From the NCBI GenBank assembly GCA_046296655.1, contig JBKBLE010000001.1:171270-235269 (forward strand): a stretch of DNA of 64,000 nt. Reading direction: 5' to 3'. Every line of letters starts with the position of its first letter. Positions within the stretch are counted from its first letter, which is position 1. This DNA is from Cloacibacterium sp046296655. GTDB lineage: Bacteria > Bacteroidota > Bacteroidia > Flavobacteriales > Weeksellaceae. This document shows positions 32,913 through 42,012 of this stretch, one piece after another. A model generated the notes under the pieces. That model made no database searches, was not told the origin of the DNA, and saw nothing but the letters and a program-made list of their open reading frames with translations. The position numbers and the translations under genes were made by a program.

Positions 32913-33257
32913 TTATTCTTTGCTAATGAAAATGCTTTCTAAAATAGAAGTGATAATGGATAATGCCACACTAAAAATAAGTGCCCACCAGAATCCATCT
33001 ATCTGAATGCCGTCTGTAAAATAGTCTGCCAATAGTATTATGATGGCATTAATGACCAACGCAAATAATCCTAAAGTTAAAAGCGTAATCGGAAAAGAAA
33101 ATAAATGCAAAATAGGTTTTACAAATAAATTCAAAAGACCTAATACAATAGCAAAAATAATCGCTGCAGAGAAAGTAGTAACGTGTACTCCACTGAGAAC
33201 ATTGGACAATAAATAAGCCACAACTGCGGTAATGATAAGTTTAATAATAGTGTTCAT
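32913..33257 (-). CDS. Phage holin family 4 (DUF360) membrane protein
   Basis: The 114-residue protein has four membrane helices and the family pattern AAIIFAIVLGLLNLFVKPIL (32-51), PITLLTLGLFALVINAIIIL and DGFWWALIFSVALSIITSIL. The family name is historical; chromosomal copies in Bacteroidota are not associated with lysis. Function is unknown. It is the last gene of a three-gene minus-strand group (33682, 33286, 32913) with short gaps. Confidence 0.87.
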   Translation of the reverse strand: MNTIIKLIITAVVAYLLSNVLSGVHVTTFSAAIIFAIVLGLLNLFVKPILHLFSFPITLLTLGLFALVINAIIILLADYFTDGIQIDGFWWALIFSVALSIITSILESIFISKE

Positions 33258-33285
33258 AATTTGGTATTTATAAATGTAAATTTAG

Positions 33286-33678
33286 TTATTTTTTTGAAAT
33301 TTTGCGATTTATTTTTACTTCTTTTATTTCAGAAATAAGCCATTCTTCTAATAAAATAATGAAATGATTTCTCACCAAAACCATTTTGCAGATATAAATC
33401 ATCGCTCCAAAAACCAATGCGAGAATTATGGATAGCCATCCCAGACTCGTAGAAATGTTCCAGCGCTGTTCTTCATTAAGCACAAGATGTAATTTTTGGG
33501 CTACTGTATCTAAAAATATTTTATAATGAAGCAAACTTTCGAGCAAAAGTCCAATTCCCAAGAGTAAAAAAACAAGTGCAAACAGCCAAGATATTCCCCA
33601 AACAATGAAGATAATATAAGTGTTTCCAGAAACAGAAGGTTGCTGGTCTAAAATGCTTTGTAGTTGTTTGATTTTCAT
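33286..33678 (-). CDS. Membrane protein of unknown function
   Basis: The 130-residue protein has two clear membrane segments, about residues 24-48 (IVWGISWLFALVFLLLGIGL) and 79-100, with a soluble loop of about 30 residues. A short basic C-terminus ends NRKISKK. No family is recognised. It is 3 bp from the lipoprotein gene upstream and 28 bp from the holin-family gene downstream, so one transcript is likely. Confidence 0.6.
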   Translation of the reverse strand: MKIKQLQSILDQQPSVSGNTYIIFIVWGISWLFALVFLLLGIGLLLESLLHYKIFLDTVAQKLHLVLNEEQRWNISTSLGWLSIILALVFGAMIYICKMVLVRNHFIILLEEWLISEIKEVKINRKISKK

Positions 33679-33681
33679 AAT

Positions 33682-34146
33682 TTATTGATAATGAAATAAG
33701 ATAGGTGTATTTTTTGGAACGTCAAACTCATAGAGTTCTTGGGTTTTTGCATTGTAAAATAACCATTGAAAAGTTTTCATATTGGATTTGCCCATCGTAA
33801 AAAGTCCAATTTGGGTATAAACTACGCCTTCCCAATCGGTTTCTTCTACAGAATAGCCCAGCTTCGCTTCAGGATTTTTAAGTTGAAATTGTACACCAGT
33901 TTGGTTATTTTTATCCAGATAATATTCTACGAGTTTAGCAATTCTTTTTTGGTAAGCATCACTATATACACTGCGGTCTCGCTTCATTTTAAAGAGTTGT
34001 TTATCAAAAATGGTATAACTCAAAACCTGACCATTTTTCTGGAGAATAGTATCTGTTTTAATGCTTTCTGATGCTTTTTCAGAGGATTTATTTTTGCAAG
34101 AAACCAAAAATGAAAGGAGGATTACAAAAGATAAAAAGGCTTTCAT
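33682..34146 (-). CDS. Lipoprotein of unknown function
   Basis: The 154-residue protein begins with a lipoprotein signal MKAFLSFVILLSFLVSC, lipobox FLVSC with Cys17. The mature part is predicted alpha/beta with no recognised domain (YSVEETDWEGVVYTQIGLF, MKTFQWLFYNAKTQELYEFD). It is probably anchored in the envelope. It heads a group of three small envelope genes on the minus strand. Confidence 0.65.
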   Translation of the reverse strand: MKAFLSFVILLSFLVSCKNKSSEKASESIKTDTILQKNGQVLSYTIFDKQLFKMKRDRSVYSDAYQKRIAKLVEYYLDKNNQTGVQFQLKNPEAKLGYSVEETDWEGVVYTQIGLFTMGKSNMKTFQWLFYNAKTQELYEFDVPKNTPILFHYQ

Positions 34147-34293
34147 TTTTTCTTTTAAAGGTAAGAAAAATCTAGATTTATTTTTTTAGTTATGATTAAT
34201 TTTATTTCAAATTAGATTATTTTACGGCACAATCTTTCTTTACAAGAGAAAATCAATCTTACCATAACTAAGATGTCGCGGAGCATTCTATGT

Positions 34294-34560
34294 TTACGAA
34301 GAGTATTGACTAAACATATAAATAAATTTTTCATTATCTATTTCAAAAAAGACATTTGATTTATTCTGAATTTCAATTATTTGAGGAATATCTAACGTAT
34401 ATGTTAAAAACACGTTTTCATCATCTTTATTTGGGTTGATAATATTCTTTAATTCACATATACTTATTTCTGAAACATTATATTCAGCAACAAACTCTAT
34501 GTTGCATGTTTTTTTTAGAATTTTTTTTATCCCTTCTATAAACTTCTATTGTTTTTTTTT
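34294..34560 (-). pseudogene. Frameshifted remnant of an unknown gene
   Basis: Between 34147 and 34650 there is no intact gene. The minus strand from about 34555 reads an N-terminal piece (KINEKKTIEVYR), then needs a frame change near 34540 to continue as GIKKILKKTCNIEFVAEY, DIPQIIEIQNKSNVFFEID and finally FIYMFSQYSS before the stop at 34294. The second part has about 80 codons with gene-like composition but no start codon. I do not recognise the family. The rest of the 504-bp gap shows nothing. Confidence 0.4.
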
Positions 34561-34650
34561 CATTAATTTTTATAGTACTAATAATGGTGCAATAGCTCCG
34601 TGACAATATAGTTCAATTTATCAAAAGCACGCAAATTTTCACATCATCAC

Positions 34651-36036
34651 CTACTTTCCGATACAAAACTTACTGAAAATATTCCCCAACACTTCATCAT
34701 TGGTAAATTCCCCAGAGATTTCGCCCAGATGTTCCAGAGCATTTCTAAGTTCGTAAGCCAACAATTCAGTAGAAATTTGATGAGTAATGGCTTCTTTTAC
34801 TTTATAAACCGCGTCAATAGATTTTTGAAGAGATTCGTAGTGTCTTTGGTTGGTAATTACCACGTTACTTTCAGATTTTAGATGTTCTACATAAGTAGAA
34901 AGTTCATCTTTTAAATCCTGAAGATGGATATTTTCCTTAGCCGAAATTTTCAACAACTCATGCGCAGGAATTTCAGATTGAAGGGTTTTGGCAATGTTTT
35001 GCGCTTTTTCTTCAGCTTGTTCTACTTCATCAATTTTGGTAAGACAAATAATGATTTTCAAATCTTCTCTTGCCAATTCATGAAGCATCGCAAGGTCGTC
35101 TTGTAAATCGGTAGTCGCAACATCAATCAAATACACCAAAACATCAGCTTGAGCCACTTTTTCTTTGGCTTTTACCACGCCTATTGCTTCTATGGCATCT
35201 TCCGTTTCACGCAAACCTGCGGTATCAATGAGTCGAAAAGCATTTCCTTTGATGTGCAAAACCTCTTCTATCGTATCACGCGTAGTTCCTGCAATATCCG
35301 AAACGATGGCTCTTTCTTCTTTTAAAAGGGCATTCAGTAAAGTAGATTTTCCAGCATTGGGTTTTCCGATGATGGCTACTGCTACTCCACTTTTAATGGC
35401 ATTTCCGTATTGGAAACTGTCAATCAAAGATTTCAGTTTGCTTTCTATTTTTTGGAGCAGTTGTACCAATGCAGTTCTGTCGGCAAATTCCACATCTTCT
35501 TCCGCAAAATCTAATTCTAATTCAATCAAGGAAACAAAATTAAGCAAGTCATTTCTCAACACAGAAATCTCCTGAGAAATGCCACCTTTCAGTTGTTGAA
35601 GGGCTACTTTTCTGGAAGCTTCATTTTCCGAAGCAATTAGGTCGGCAATAGATTCGGCTTGACTGAGGTCTATTCTGCCGTTCATAAAAGCACGCATGGT
35701 AAACTCCCCTGCTTTTGCCATTCTTGCACCATTTTTAATCAAGACTTCTAAAATTCTTTTGCCAATATGTGGAGAACCATGGAAAGAAATTTCCACAGAA
35801 TTTTCGGTGGTGAAAGATTTGGGAGCCAGAAAGATAGAAACCATTACTTCATCGATGACTTCATCTCCATCTTTGATGAAACCATAATGTACCGTATGAG
35901 ATTTCTGTTGGGTAAGTGCTTTTCCGTCAAAGCATTTTTCACAGATTTCTATGGCTTGTTCTCCAGAAACTCTAATAATTCCTATCGCTCCAATTCCATT
36001 GGCAGTTGCGAGTGCACAAATAGTGTCTTGATTCAT
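34651..36036 (-). CDS. mnmE: tRNA uridine-5-carboxymethylaminomethyl modification GTPase
   Basis: MnmE works with MnmG to modify U34 of tRNAs. The 461-residue protein has the tetrahydrofolate-binding N-terminal domain (ATANGIGAIGIIRVSGEQAI) and a helical domain. The inserted G domain has IIGKPNAGKSTLLNALL, DTAGLRETEDAIEAIG and LTKIDEVEQ. The C-terminus is the invariant FCIGK. All parts are intact. An IS element lies about 320 bp upstream of its start, with a truncated unknown gene in between. Confidence 0.96.
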   Translation of the reverse strand: MNQDTICALATANGIGAIGIIRVSGEQAIEICEKCFDGKALTQQKSHTVHYGFIKDGDEVIDEVMVSIFLAPKSFTTENSVEISFHGSPHIGKRILEVLIKNGARMAKAGEFTMRAFMNGRIDLSQAESIADLIASENEASRKVALQQLKGGISQEISVLRNDLLNFVSLIELELDFAEEDVEFADRTALVQLLQKIESKLKSLIDSFQYGNAIKSGVAVAIIGKPNAGKSTLLNALLKEERAIVSDIAGTTRDTIEEVLHIKGNAFRLIDTAGLRETEDAIEAIGVVKAKEKVAQADVLVYLIDVATTDLQDDLAMLHELAREDLKIIICLTKIDEVEQAEEKAQNIAKTLQSEIPAHELLKISAKENIHLQDLKDELSTYVEHLKSESNVVITNQRHYESLQKSIDAVYKVKEAITHQISTELLAYELRNALEHLGEISGEFTNDEVLGNIFSKFCIGK

Positions 36037-36186
36037 GCCACAAAGGTAGTAAAACTTAAAATGCTTTCAAAAAAAGCCTAAAAAGCTTCTTTCTATCTAT
36101 TAAAAAGATATTTTAAATCTTAATATAAATTTTCTTCTGATGCTGCATGAAATGCTTTAAATGCTTAACATTGAAATAGCAAATGA

Positions 36187-36356
36187 CTATGGAGCGTGTT
36201 CTAGATATTGCCTTTTAATGTTTTGTTGTTTCAGAATTTCTGGTAAGAACGGTTGAATCTCATGGTTGATTTCAGCCTCGGTATAATCATTGGCATGAGG
36301 AGATTTGATGAGCTGTAACCAAGGTTTTTTATTGAATACCGGCGGTAAGATTAAAG
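36187..36356 (-). pseudogene. C-terminal remnant of an unknown gene cut by the IS
   Basis: A frame entering from the IS end continues in the flank as SLILPPVFNKKPWLQLIKSP, then HANDYTEAEINHEIQPFLPE and a stop at 36187, about 56 residues. It has no start of its own outside the IS. The matching 5' part is not evident on the other side of the IS (37823-38014). I do not recognise the family. Confidence 0.45.
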
Positions 36357-37822
36357 AGTCACTCCTTAACAAGCCGCCATTTTCAGTTTTTCATTAAGAA
36401 TATTCCGATTAAAGAGCAGGCGGATAAGGTTTAAAAAATAGAAAAAGATTTTCTCTTTGAGAATCTCCATCATTTTCTTCATATTCCAAGCGGTTGCTGA
36501 TAATAATGCATTGATTTGTGGTCCCGTTTCTCCCATGAAGTAATTTTTTGCCAGCCTAAAATCGGTTTTTAAATGTCCGATGATAGGTTCTATTGCCGCT
36601 CTGGTTCTAAATTTTTTGCGCTTTGTCTGCTTTTGATAAGCAGTGTCTTTTTTTCTTGGAGTGCTTGGAATGGAGATTTTCACCCCTTTTATTTCCGATT
36701 TCCCTTTTCCGCCACGATCGTAAACGAGTTCTTTTGGGAGCTTCTGACCATTGTTTTCCATTTGTTCTAAAAGTGGTTCAATGGTATGTCCATCGTAAGG
36801 TGTCTGTAAAAATGCCTTAATCCCAAGAATGATTTTCTTGCCTTTATTGGCGGTGGTTATCAAACCTACCTTATTCCCAAATTCGTATTGTTTATGCGCT
36901 TTTCCTTTGGCAATACATCGGGTAAAAGGCTTGTGAATGCTGTAAATTTTATCGCTGTCATTTCTTTTTTGAGTGACCGCTTTTGTGTAAAGTGTTAGTA
37001 AATCTTTATAAAATTCTTGCTGTTCTGCATTAAAATTGCGTTGCAATTCACGAATCAGTCTCATGGCTATGGTTTTTAGTTGTCTTTGAGACTTTTTTGC
37101 TATTTTTGCTCGCTTAGGATGTTTGCCGTTGTAAGTGCGGCGAAGCATTTGTTTGCTAACTTTGGTGTAGCGTTGTCTTTGCTTTATGCCTTCGTTTTCG
37201 GCTATTTTGTTACAATAATCAATTACTTTTTTGCACAATTTTGCATCGGTGGGAAAAGTGGTGTTATTCTCCTGTACGGTCGTGTCGGACAAAACAAAAT
37301 TGGAGGTATTAACCTTTGCATCGTGCATTTTTACGCTGTATGCAAAGATTTTTTCGATCCCTTTTTCGCCAATTCTTTTTCTGAAATGTACAAAATTACT
37401 CGGATCACACGGAAACTTGTGTTCAAAGAAAACCCTGCCACAAAAATACTGCATGTAAGGATTCATTATCCAAGCTGAGGCTAGTGTTTCATCGCCCAAA
37501 TTATAAAGATGTTTCAAAAGTAAACACCCCACCATAAAACGAATCGGATGGCTCGGATTGCCTACTTTGGAATACAAGGGCGAAAATTCTTTCTCAAAAT
37601 AATTCCAATCTATTTTTTCTGAAAGTAGCACAAGTTCATGCTCGTGGTCAATAAAATCCACCAACATCGGGCGGAATAATTCTGGCTGCTTTTTTGGATT
37701 TTTCCCCAACATATTTGCAAGGTTTTAAAACTCTAAGATACGAAATCCTGCAAAGAAAAACAAGAAAAATTACAATTAATTTACTGATTGTCAGTCTGTT
37801 GATGTTATTTTAAGGAGTGGCT
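36357..37822 (-). mobile_element. Complete IS5-family insertion sequence, copy 1
   Basis: The 1,466-bp element has terminal inverted repeats AGTCACTCCTTAA (36357-36369) and, in reverse, AGCCACTCCTTAA (37810-37822), with one mismatch. It contains one transposase gene on the minus strand. The left boundary is supported by copy 2 at 63835, where sequence identity starts at the same base. No obvious target duplication is seen (TTAAAG on the left, AATGAAG on the right). It lies between mnmE and gltA. Confidence 0.88.
36366..37712 (-). CDS. IS5-family transposase
   Basis: The 448-residue transposase has the DUF772 N-terminal domain (HPIRFMVGCLLLKHLYNLGD, 59-78). The DDE catalytic core shows D in VLSDTTVQENN, D in LVYDRGGKGKSE, and E in RAAIEPIIGHLKTD. 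The frame is intact and its stop lies 9 bp from the left end of the element, so the element may be active. A second copy starts at the right edge of the window, in the same orientation. Confidence 0.93.
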   Translation of the reverse strand: MLGKNPKKQPELFRPMLVDFIDHEHELVLLSEKIDWNYFEKEFSPLYSKVGNPSHPIRFMVGCLLLKHLYNLGDETLASAWIMNPYMQYFCGRVFFEHKFPCDPSNFVHFRKRIGEKGIEKIFAYSVKMHDAKVNTSNFVLSDTTVQENNTTFPTDAKLCKKVIDYCNKIAENEGIKQRQRYTKVSKQMLRRTYNGKHPKRAKIAKKSQRQLKTIAMRLIRELQRNFNAEQQEFYKDLLTLYTKAVTQKRNDSDKIYSIHKPFTRCIAKGKAHKQYEFGNKVGLITTANKGKKIILGIKAFLQTPYDGHTIEPLLEQMENNGQKLPKELVYDRGGKGKSEIKGVKISIPSTPRKKDTAYQKQTKRKKFRTRAAIEPIIGHLKTDFRLAKNYFMGETGPQINALLSATAWNMKKMMEILKEKIFFYFLNLIRLLFNRNILNEKLKMAAC

Positions 37823-37846
37823 AATGAAGTTTAGTGCTAAAAATCC

Positions 37847-37931
37847 CCGCCTTCGGCAATACCCAAACCGTTGTGGCAAAATCCGCTCCGCTATTTTTTT
37901 TTAATTTATCCGCAAAGCGGATTTTTTGTAG
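37847..37931. repeat. Hairpin-rich intergenic repeat next to the IS
   Basis: CGCCTTCGGCAATACCCAAACC is followed by AAATCCGCT and, 35 bp on, AGCGGATTTT, which form an inverted pair. A small stem CCGC-aaa-GCGG lies at 37908-37918 with a T run. No reading frame is convincing between 37823 and 38014. Confidence 0.4.
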
Positions 37932-37967
37932 CTTAATTCAATCATCTTTCTTCTCAAAAAAAACAAA

Positions 37968-37992
37968 AAACCTCTCAAAATTTGAGAGGTTT
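37968..37992. terminator. Terminator of gltA
   Basis: AAACCTCTCAAAATTTGAGAGGTTT forms a perfect stem. On the minus strand it is followed by a T-rich run. It lies 23 bp past the gltA stop. Confidence 0.9.
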
Positions 37993-38014
37993 CCTTTTTA
38001 TAAATTTGTTAAAA

Positions 38015-39301
38015 TTATCTGTTTTCCATAGGAACATAGTCACGTTTTGGAGCACCTTGATACACTTGTCTTGGTCTACCAATTGGGTCACCGTGAAGAC
38101 GCATTTCTTTCCATTGAGAAATCCATCCTGGTAAACGTCCTAATGCGAACATTACTGTAAACATTTCTGTAGGAATTCCTAACGCTCTGTAGATAATACC
38201 AGAATAGAAATCTACGTTTGGATATAGTTTTCTTTCTACGAAGTAATCATCTTCTAGCGCTACTCTTTCTAATTGCATTGCAATGTCTAGAGCTTTGTCG
38301 TGAACTCCTAGTTTGTTTAAGATATCGTCTGCAGCTTTTTTGATGATTTTAGCTCTTGGGTCAAAGTTTTTATAAACTCTATGCCCGAATCCCATTAATC
38401 TGAAGCTGTCTTCTTTATCTTTTGCTTTTTGTACATATTTAGCAACATCTCCACCGTCTTTTTCAATCATTTCTAGCATTTCGATTACTGCTTGGTTTGC
38501 ACCACCGTGAAGTGGTCCCCATAATGCAGAAACTCCCGCAGAAATAGATGCAAATAAACCAGTGTGAGCAGAACCTACCATTCTTACTGTAGAAGTAGAA
38601 CAGTTTTGTTCGTGGTCTGCGTGTAGAATTAATAATTTGTCTAGCGCAGCTACCACTACTGGATCAATTTCGAACTCTTCGTATGGTTTTCTGAAAGTCA
38701 TTTTGTAGAAATTCTCTACATAATTTAGACTGTTATCTCCGTGGTTAAGCGGTAAACCATTGGTTTTTCTGTAAGTCCAAGCACAAAGATGAGCGAATTT
38801 AGCCAATAATAATTCTGCAGCATGGTCTAAATCTTCTTTAGATTTTACGTCTACAGCTTTTGGGTTAAATGCTGTAAGCGCAGATGTAAGCGTAGAAAGA
38901 ACCCCCATTGGATGCGCAGAACGTGGGAAAGCATCAAGAATTTTTTTCATTTCTTCGGCTACGTAGTTGTATTTTTTAATTCCCTCGTCAAATTTAGCAA
39001 ACTGCTCCTGTGTAGGAAGCTCACCATGAAGCAACAGGTACATCACTTCTGTAAAGTTGGATTTTTCGGCGATTTGCTCAATAGGATAACCTCTGTAGAA
39101 AAGTTCTCCCAAATCACCATCTAAGTAAGTAATATTACTTAAAGTGGCTCCCGTATTTTTATAGCCTAGGTCTAAAGTAATAAGTCCGGTTTGATCTCTC
39201 AATTTAGAAATATCAATACCTCTATCACCAATTGTGCTTTCTACGATAGGATATTCATAAGAATTTCCGTCGTAATTGAGTATAACTTTATTATCTGACA
39301 T
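38015..39301 (-). CDS. gltA: Citrate synthase
   Basis: The 428-residue type II (hexameric) citrate synthase condenses acetyl-CoA and oxaloacetate at the entry of the TCA cycle. Active-site blocks are visible: HADHEQNCSTSTVRMVGSAH, LWGPLHGGANQAVIEML and MGFGHRVYKNFDPRA. RLPGWISQWKEM, followed by the QVYQG tail, ends the protein. It stands alone between two terminators, with a TAGGTTTG -7 motif on its upstream side near 39365-39380. Confidence 0.97.
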   Translation of the reverse strand: MSDNKVILNYDGNSYEYPIVESTIGDRGIDISKLRDQTGLITLDLGYKNTGATLSNITYLDGDLGELFYRGYPIEQIAEKSNFTEVMYLLLHGELPTQEQFAKFDEGIKKYNYVAEEMKKILDAFPRSAHPMGVLSTLTSALTAFNPKAVDVKSKEDLDHAAELLLAKFAHLCAWTYRKTNGLPLNHGDNSLNYVENFYKMTFRKPYEEFEIDPVVVAALDKLLILHADHEQNCSTSTVRMVGSAHTGLFASISAGVSALWGPLHGGANQAVIEMLEMIEKDGGDVAKYVQKAKDKEDSFRLMGFGHRVYKNFDPRAKIIKKAADDILNKLGVHDKALDIAMQLERVALEDDYFVERKLYPNVDFYSGIIYRALGIPTEMFTVMFALGRLPGWISQWKEMRLHGDPIGRPRQVYQGAPKRDYVPMENR

Positions 39302-39457
39302 GTTTTAGAATATATTTTCAGTAAAAATACAAAAAAAAGAATTTTAGCGAAAACTTTCTATTATGCAAACCTATTTATTTTTACTATATCTGTAATAAAC
39401 TTGCTAAATTGATATAGTTGCTGTTTCTAAAAATAAAATTACTATGAAGAATCCACA

Positions 39458-39484
39458 AAAAACCTCCTAAAGTAGGAGGTTTTT
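39458..39484. terminator. Terminator of eno
   Basis: AAAAACCTCCTAAAGTAGGAGGTTTTT is a 9-bp stem with flanking A and T tracts, 18 bp past the enolase stop codon. Confidence 0.9.
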
Positions 39485-39502
39485 CAGATTTATGTAAATA
39501 AA

Positions 39503-40795
39503 TTATCTTTTAATTTTAAATGCATCTAATCCTGGGAAAATTGCATTTTCGCCTAGAGCTTCTTCGATTCTTAATAATTGGTTATACTTCGCCATTCTAT
39601 CAGAACGAGAAGCAGAACCTGTTTTAATCTGACCACAGTTGCAAGCTACTGCTAAATCTGCAATTGTAGCATCTTCAGTTTCACCAGATCTGTGAGACAT
39701 TACAGATGTATACTTATTATGCTGAGCCATTTGTACCGCTGCTAAAGTTTCAGATAATGAACCTATTTGGTTTACTTTAACCAAGATAGAATTAGCGATA
39801 TTTTCTTTAACACCTCTAGAAAGTCTTTCTACGTTTGTTACAAATAAATCGTCTCCTACTAATTGTACTCTATCACCGATTTTATCAGTTAACATTTTCC
39901 AACCTTCCCAGTCATTTTCTTGCATACCATCTTCAATAGAGATAATTGGATATTTGTTTACCAATTCTGCTAAGTAAGAAACTTGTTCGCTGCTTGTAAA
40001 TTGTGCAGAATCTGGAGTTTGGAATTTTCTATAATCGTAGATTCCATCTTTGTAGAATTCTGAAGAAGCACAGTCTAATGCAATCATTACATCATCACCT
40101 GGTTTGTAACCTGCTTTATCGATTGCTTTAAGTAAAGTATCTAAAGCGTCTTCAGTTCCTTTGAAAGTTGGCGCAAAACCACCTTCGTCACCTACAGCAG
40201 TAGATAAACCTCTGTCATGAAGAATAGATTTAAGATTATGGAAAATTTCAGTTCCTTTTCTCAAAGCGTGAGAGAAAGAATCTGCTTTTACTGGCATAAT
40301 CATAAATTCTTGGAATGCAATTGGCGCATCTGAGTGAGAACCACCATTAATTACATTCATCATAGGAACAGGAAGTGTATTAGCATTTACACCACCAATA
40401 TATTTGTAAAGAGGTTGTCTTAATTCAGCAGCAGCAGCTTTAGCAGCAGCTAAAGAAACTCCTAAAATAGCATTAGCACCTAAGTTTCCTTTGTTTTTTG
40501 TGCCATCTAAGTCAATCATAATTTGATCGATAAGATTTTGGTCAAAAACTGGAAGTCCTACTAATTCTGGAGCGATTACTTCTTTTACATTTTCTACGGC
40601 CTTCAATACGCCTTTCCCCATATATTCTGAACCGCCATCGCGCAATTCTACTGCTTCGTGTTCTCCGGTAGAAGCACCAGAAGGAACAGCTGCACGTCCC
40701 ATTGCACCGCTTTCGGTAAATACATCAACTTCTACAGTTGGATTTCCTCTAGAATCCAAAATTTGTCTTGCTTCAATAAATGAAATGTAACTCAT
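39503..40795 (-). CDS. eno: Enolase
   Basis: Enolase converts 2-phosphoglycerate to phosphoenolpyruvate. The 430-residue protein has AVPSGASTGEHEAVELRDG (35-53), the metal-ligand blocks IALDCASSEFY, ISIEDGMQENDWEGW and LVGDDLFVTN, and the signature SVMSHRSGETEDATIADLAV. It is complete. A TAAATTTG -7 motif lies at 40877-40884 on the minus strand, about 80 bp upstream of the start. Confidence 0.98.
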   Translation of the reverse strand: MSYISFIEARQILDSRGNPTVEVDVFTESGAMGRAAVPSGASTGEHEAVELRDGGSEYMGKGVLKAVENVKEVIAPELVGLPVFDQNLIDQIMIDLDGTKNKGNLGANAILGVSLAAAKAAAAELRQPLYKYIGGVNANTLPVPMMNVINGGSHSDAPIAFQEFMIMPVKADSFSHALRKGTEIFHNLKSILHDRGLSTAVGDEGGFAPTFKGTEDALDTLLKAIDKAGYKPGDDVMIALDCASSEFYKDGIYDYRKFQTPDSAQFTSSEQVSYLAELVNKYPIISIEDGMQENDWEGWKMLTDKIGDRVQLVGDDLFVTNVERLSRGVKENIANSILVKVNQIGSLSETLAAVQMAQHNKYTSVMSHRSGETEDATIADLAVACNCGQIKTGSASRSDRMAKYNQLLRIEEALGENAIFPGLDAFKIKR

Positions 40796-40998
40796 ATAAT
40801 TCTATTTTAAAGTTTCTATTGTAGGGCTAATCTTTCAAAAAAATGAAGACTAGCTCTTTTCTTATTTTTTGCATTGCAAATTTACGCATAATTTAGCAAT
40901 GTAAGTTTATGATTTTTGTAGGGTATTTTTTGTATTTTTAAAACATAAAATCCTTCAAATTTTATTTAAAGATACTTATTAATTTTTAAAAAATTGCA

Positions 40999-41430
40999 AT
41001 GAAAAATTCATTTAACTATATCTTAATATTAGGCTTCATCTGCGTTATCAGCTGTGATAAGGAAAACAAAACCACCATAGAAAAGGAAGTAAAAGTAGTC
41101 AAAACAATAGATGCTAATGGAGTAAGCAAAACAGATTCTGTAATTTCAGAAAAAAACAATTTAGAGGGCAAGATGACCAAAACCGAAAATAAAATTGAAA
41201 AAAAGGAGTACGTTTATCGTGCTTTTGATGATACAGAAGCCAAGGTAACTTTTACTACGGGAACTAAGGGAGGTAACTTCATCCTTATTGAAAGAAATAA
41301 ACTCAAGATAGAATTGCCGCAGATAGGAAGTGATATTTATGAAAAAGATGGTATAAAGGCAATATCTAAAGGAGATTTAATTACTATTACCCAAAACGGA
41401 CAAATTTTCGAGTTAAATCGTAAAAAATAA
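40999..41430 (+). CDS. Lipoprotein of unknown function
   Basis: The 143-residue protein has a lipoprotein signal MKNSFNYILILGFICVISC with Cys19. A lysine-rich linker leads to a small beta-rich domain (RAFDDTEAKVTFTTGTKGGN, then KDGIKAISKGDLITITQNGQ). It is likely anchored in the envelope; no family is recognised. It is the only plus-strand gene between eno and the ribosomal array and ends at a bidirectional terminator. Confidence 0.65.
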   Translation: MKNSFNYILILGFICVISCDKENKTTIEKEVKVVKTIDANGVSKTDSVISEKNNLEGKMTKTENKIEKKEYVYRAFDDTEAKVTFTTGTKGGNFILIERNKLKIELPQIGSDIYEKDGIKAISKGDLITITQNGQIFELNRKK

Positions 41431-41434
41431 GCAT

Positions 41435-41467
41435 AAAAAAACCATTCAGAAGTCTGAATGGTTTTTT
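41435..41467. terminator. Bidirectional terminator closing the ribosomal array
   Basis: AACCATTCAGAAGTCTGAATGGTT is a long stem with A6 before and T6 after. It serves both the plus-strand lipoprotein gene and the minus-strand rplQ. Confidence 0.92.
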
Positions 41468-41487
41468 ATTTATAGAAATTCTGAGAA

Positions 41488-42003
41488 TTATTCTTCAGTT
41501 TTTTCTTCAGTAGCTTCAGCTTTTGGCTCTTCTACTACAGCAGCTTCTTCTACAACTGGAGCAGCTACTACAGCAGCTTCTTTCTTAGTAGATCTTCTGC
41601 TTCTTCTAGTTGCTTTTTTCTCTTCAGCATTAGGATTGTAAAGTTCATTGAAATCTACAAGCTCGATTAATGCAGTATCTGCAGCATCACCAGGTCTGAA
41701 ACCAGTCTTGATGATTCTAGTATAACCACCATTTCTGGTAGCGATTTTAGGAGCTACAGTTCTGAAAAGTTCTGCAACTGCTTCTTTACTTTGTAAGTAA
41801 GAGAAAGCAATTCTTCTGTTGTGCGTAGTATCTTCTTTAGCTTTAGTTAAGATAGGTTCTACATATACTCTTAAAGCTTTAGCTTTAGCAACAGTAGTAT
41901 TTATTCTTTTATGTTCAATTAGTGAGCATGCCATGTTAGAAAGCAAAGCGCTTCTGTGAGAGGCTGTTCTACCTAAGTGATTGAATTTTTTTCCGTGTCT
42001 CAT
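41488..42003 (-). CDS. rplQ: Ribosomal protein bL17
   Basis: The first 120 residues are L17 (MRHGKKFNHLGRTASHRSAL, TTVAKAKALRVYVEPILTKA, then TRIIKTGFRPGDAADTALIE). A C-terminal extension of about 45 residues alternates basic (ATRRSRRSTKK) and acidic/alanine stretches, a tail seen in many Bacteroidota L17 proteins. It is the last gene of the alpha operon, 9 bp after rpoA, and ends at a strong terminator. Confidence 0.97.
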   Translation of the reverse strand: MRHGKKFNHLGRTASHRSALLSNMACSLIEHKRINTTVAKAKALRVYVEPILTKAKEDTTHNRRIAFSYLQSKEAVAELFRTVAPKIATRNGGYTRIIKTGFRPGDAADTALIELVDFNELYNPNAEEKKATRRSRRSTKKEAAVVAAPVVEEAAVVEEPKAEATEEKTEE

Positions 42004-42012
42004 TGTTAAGGA

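Noticed and set aside
41488..41640. rplQ C-terminal tail as a fusion or frameshift
   Set aside because: Alternating basic and acidic/alanine tails are common in Bacteroidota L17 and the frame is clean.
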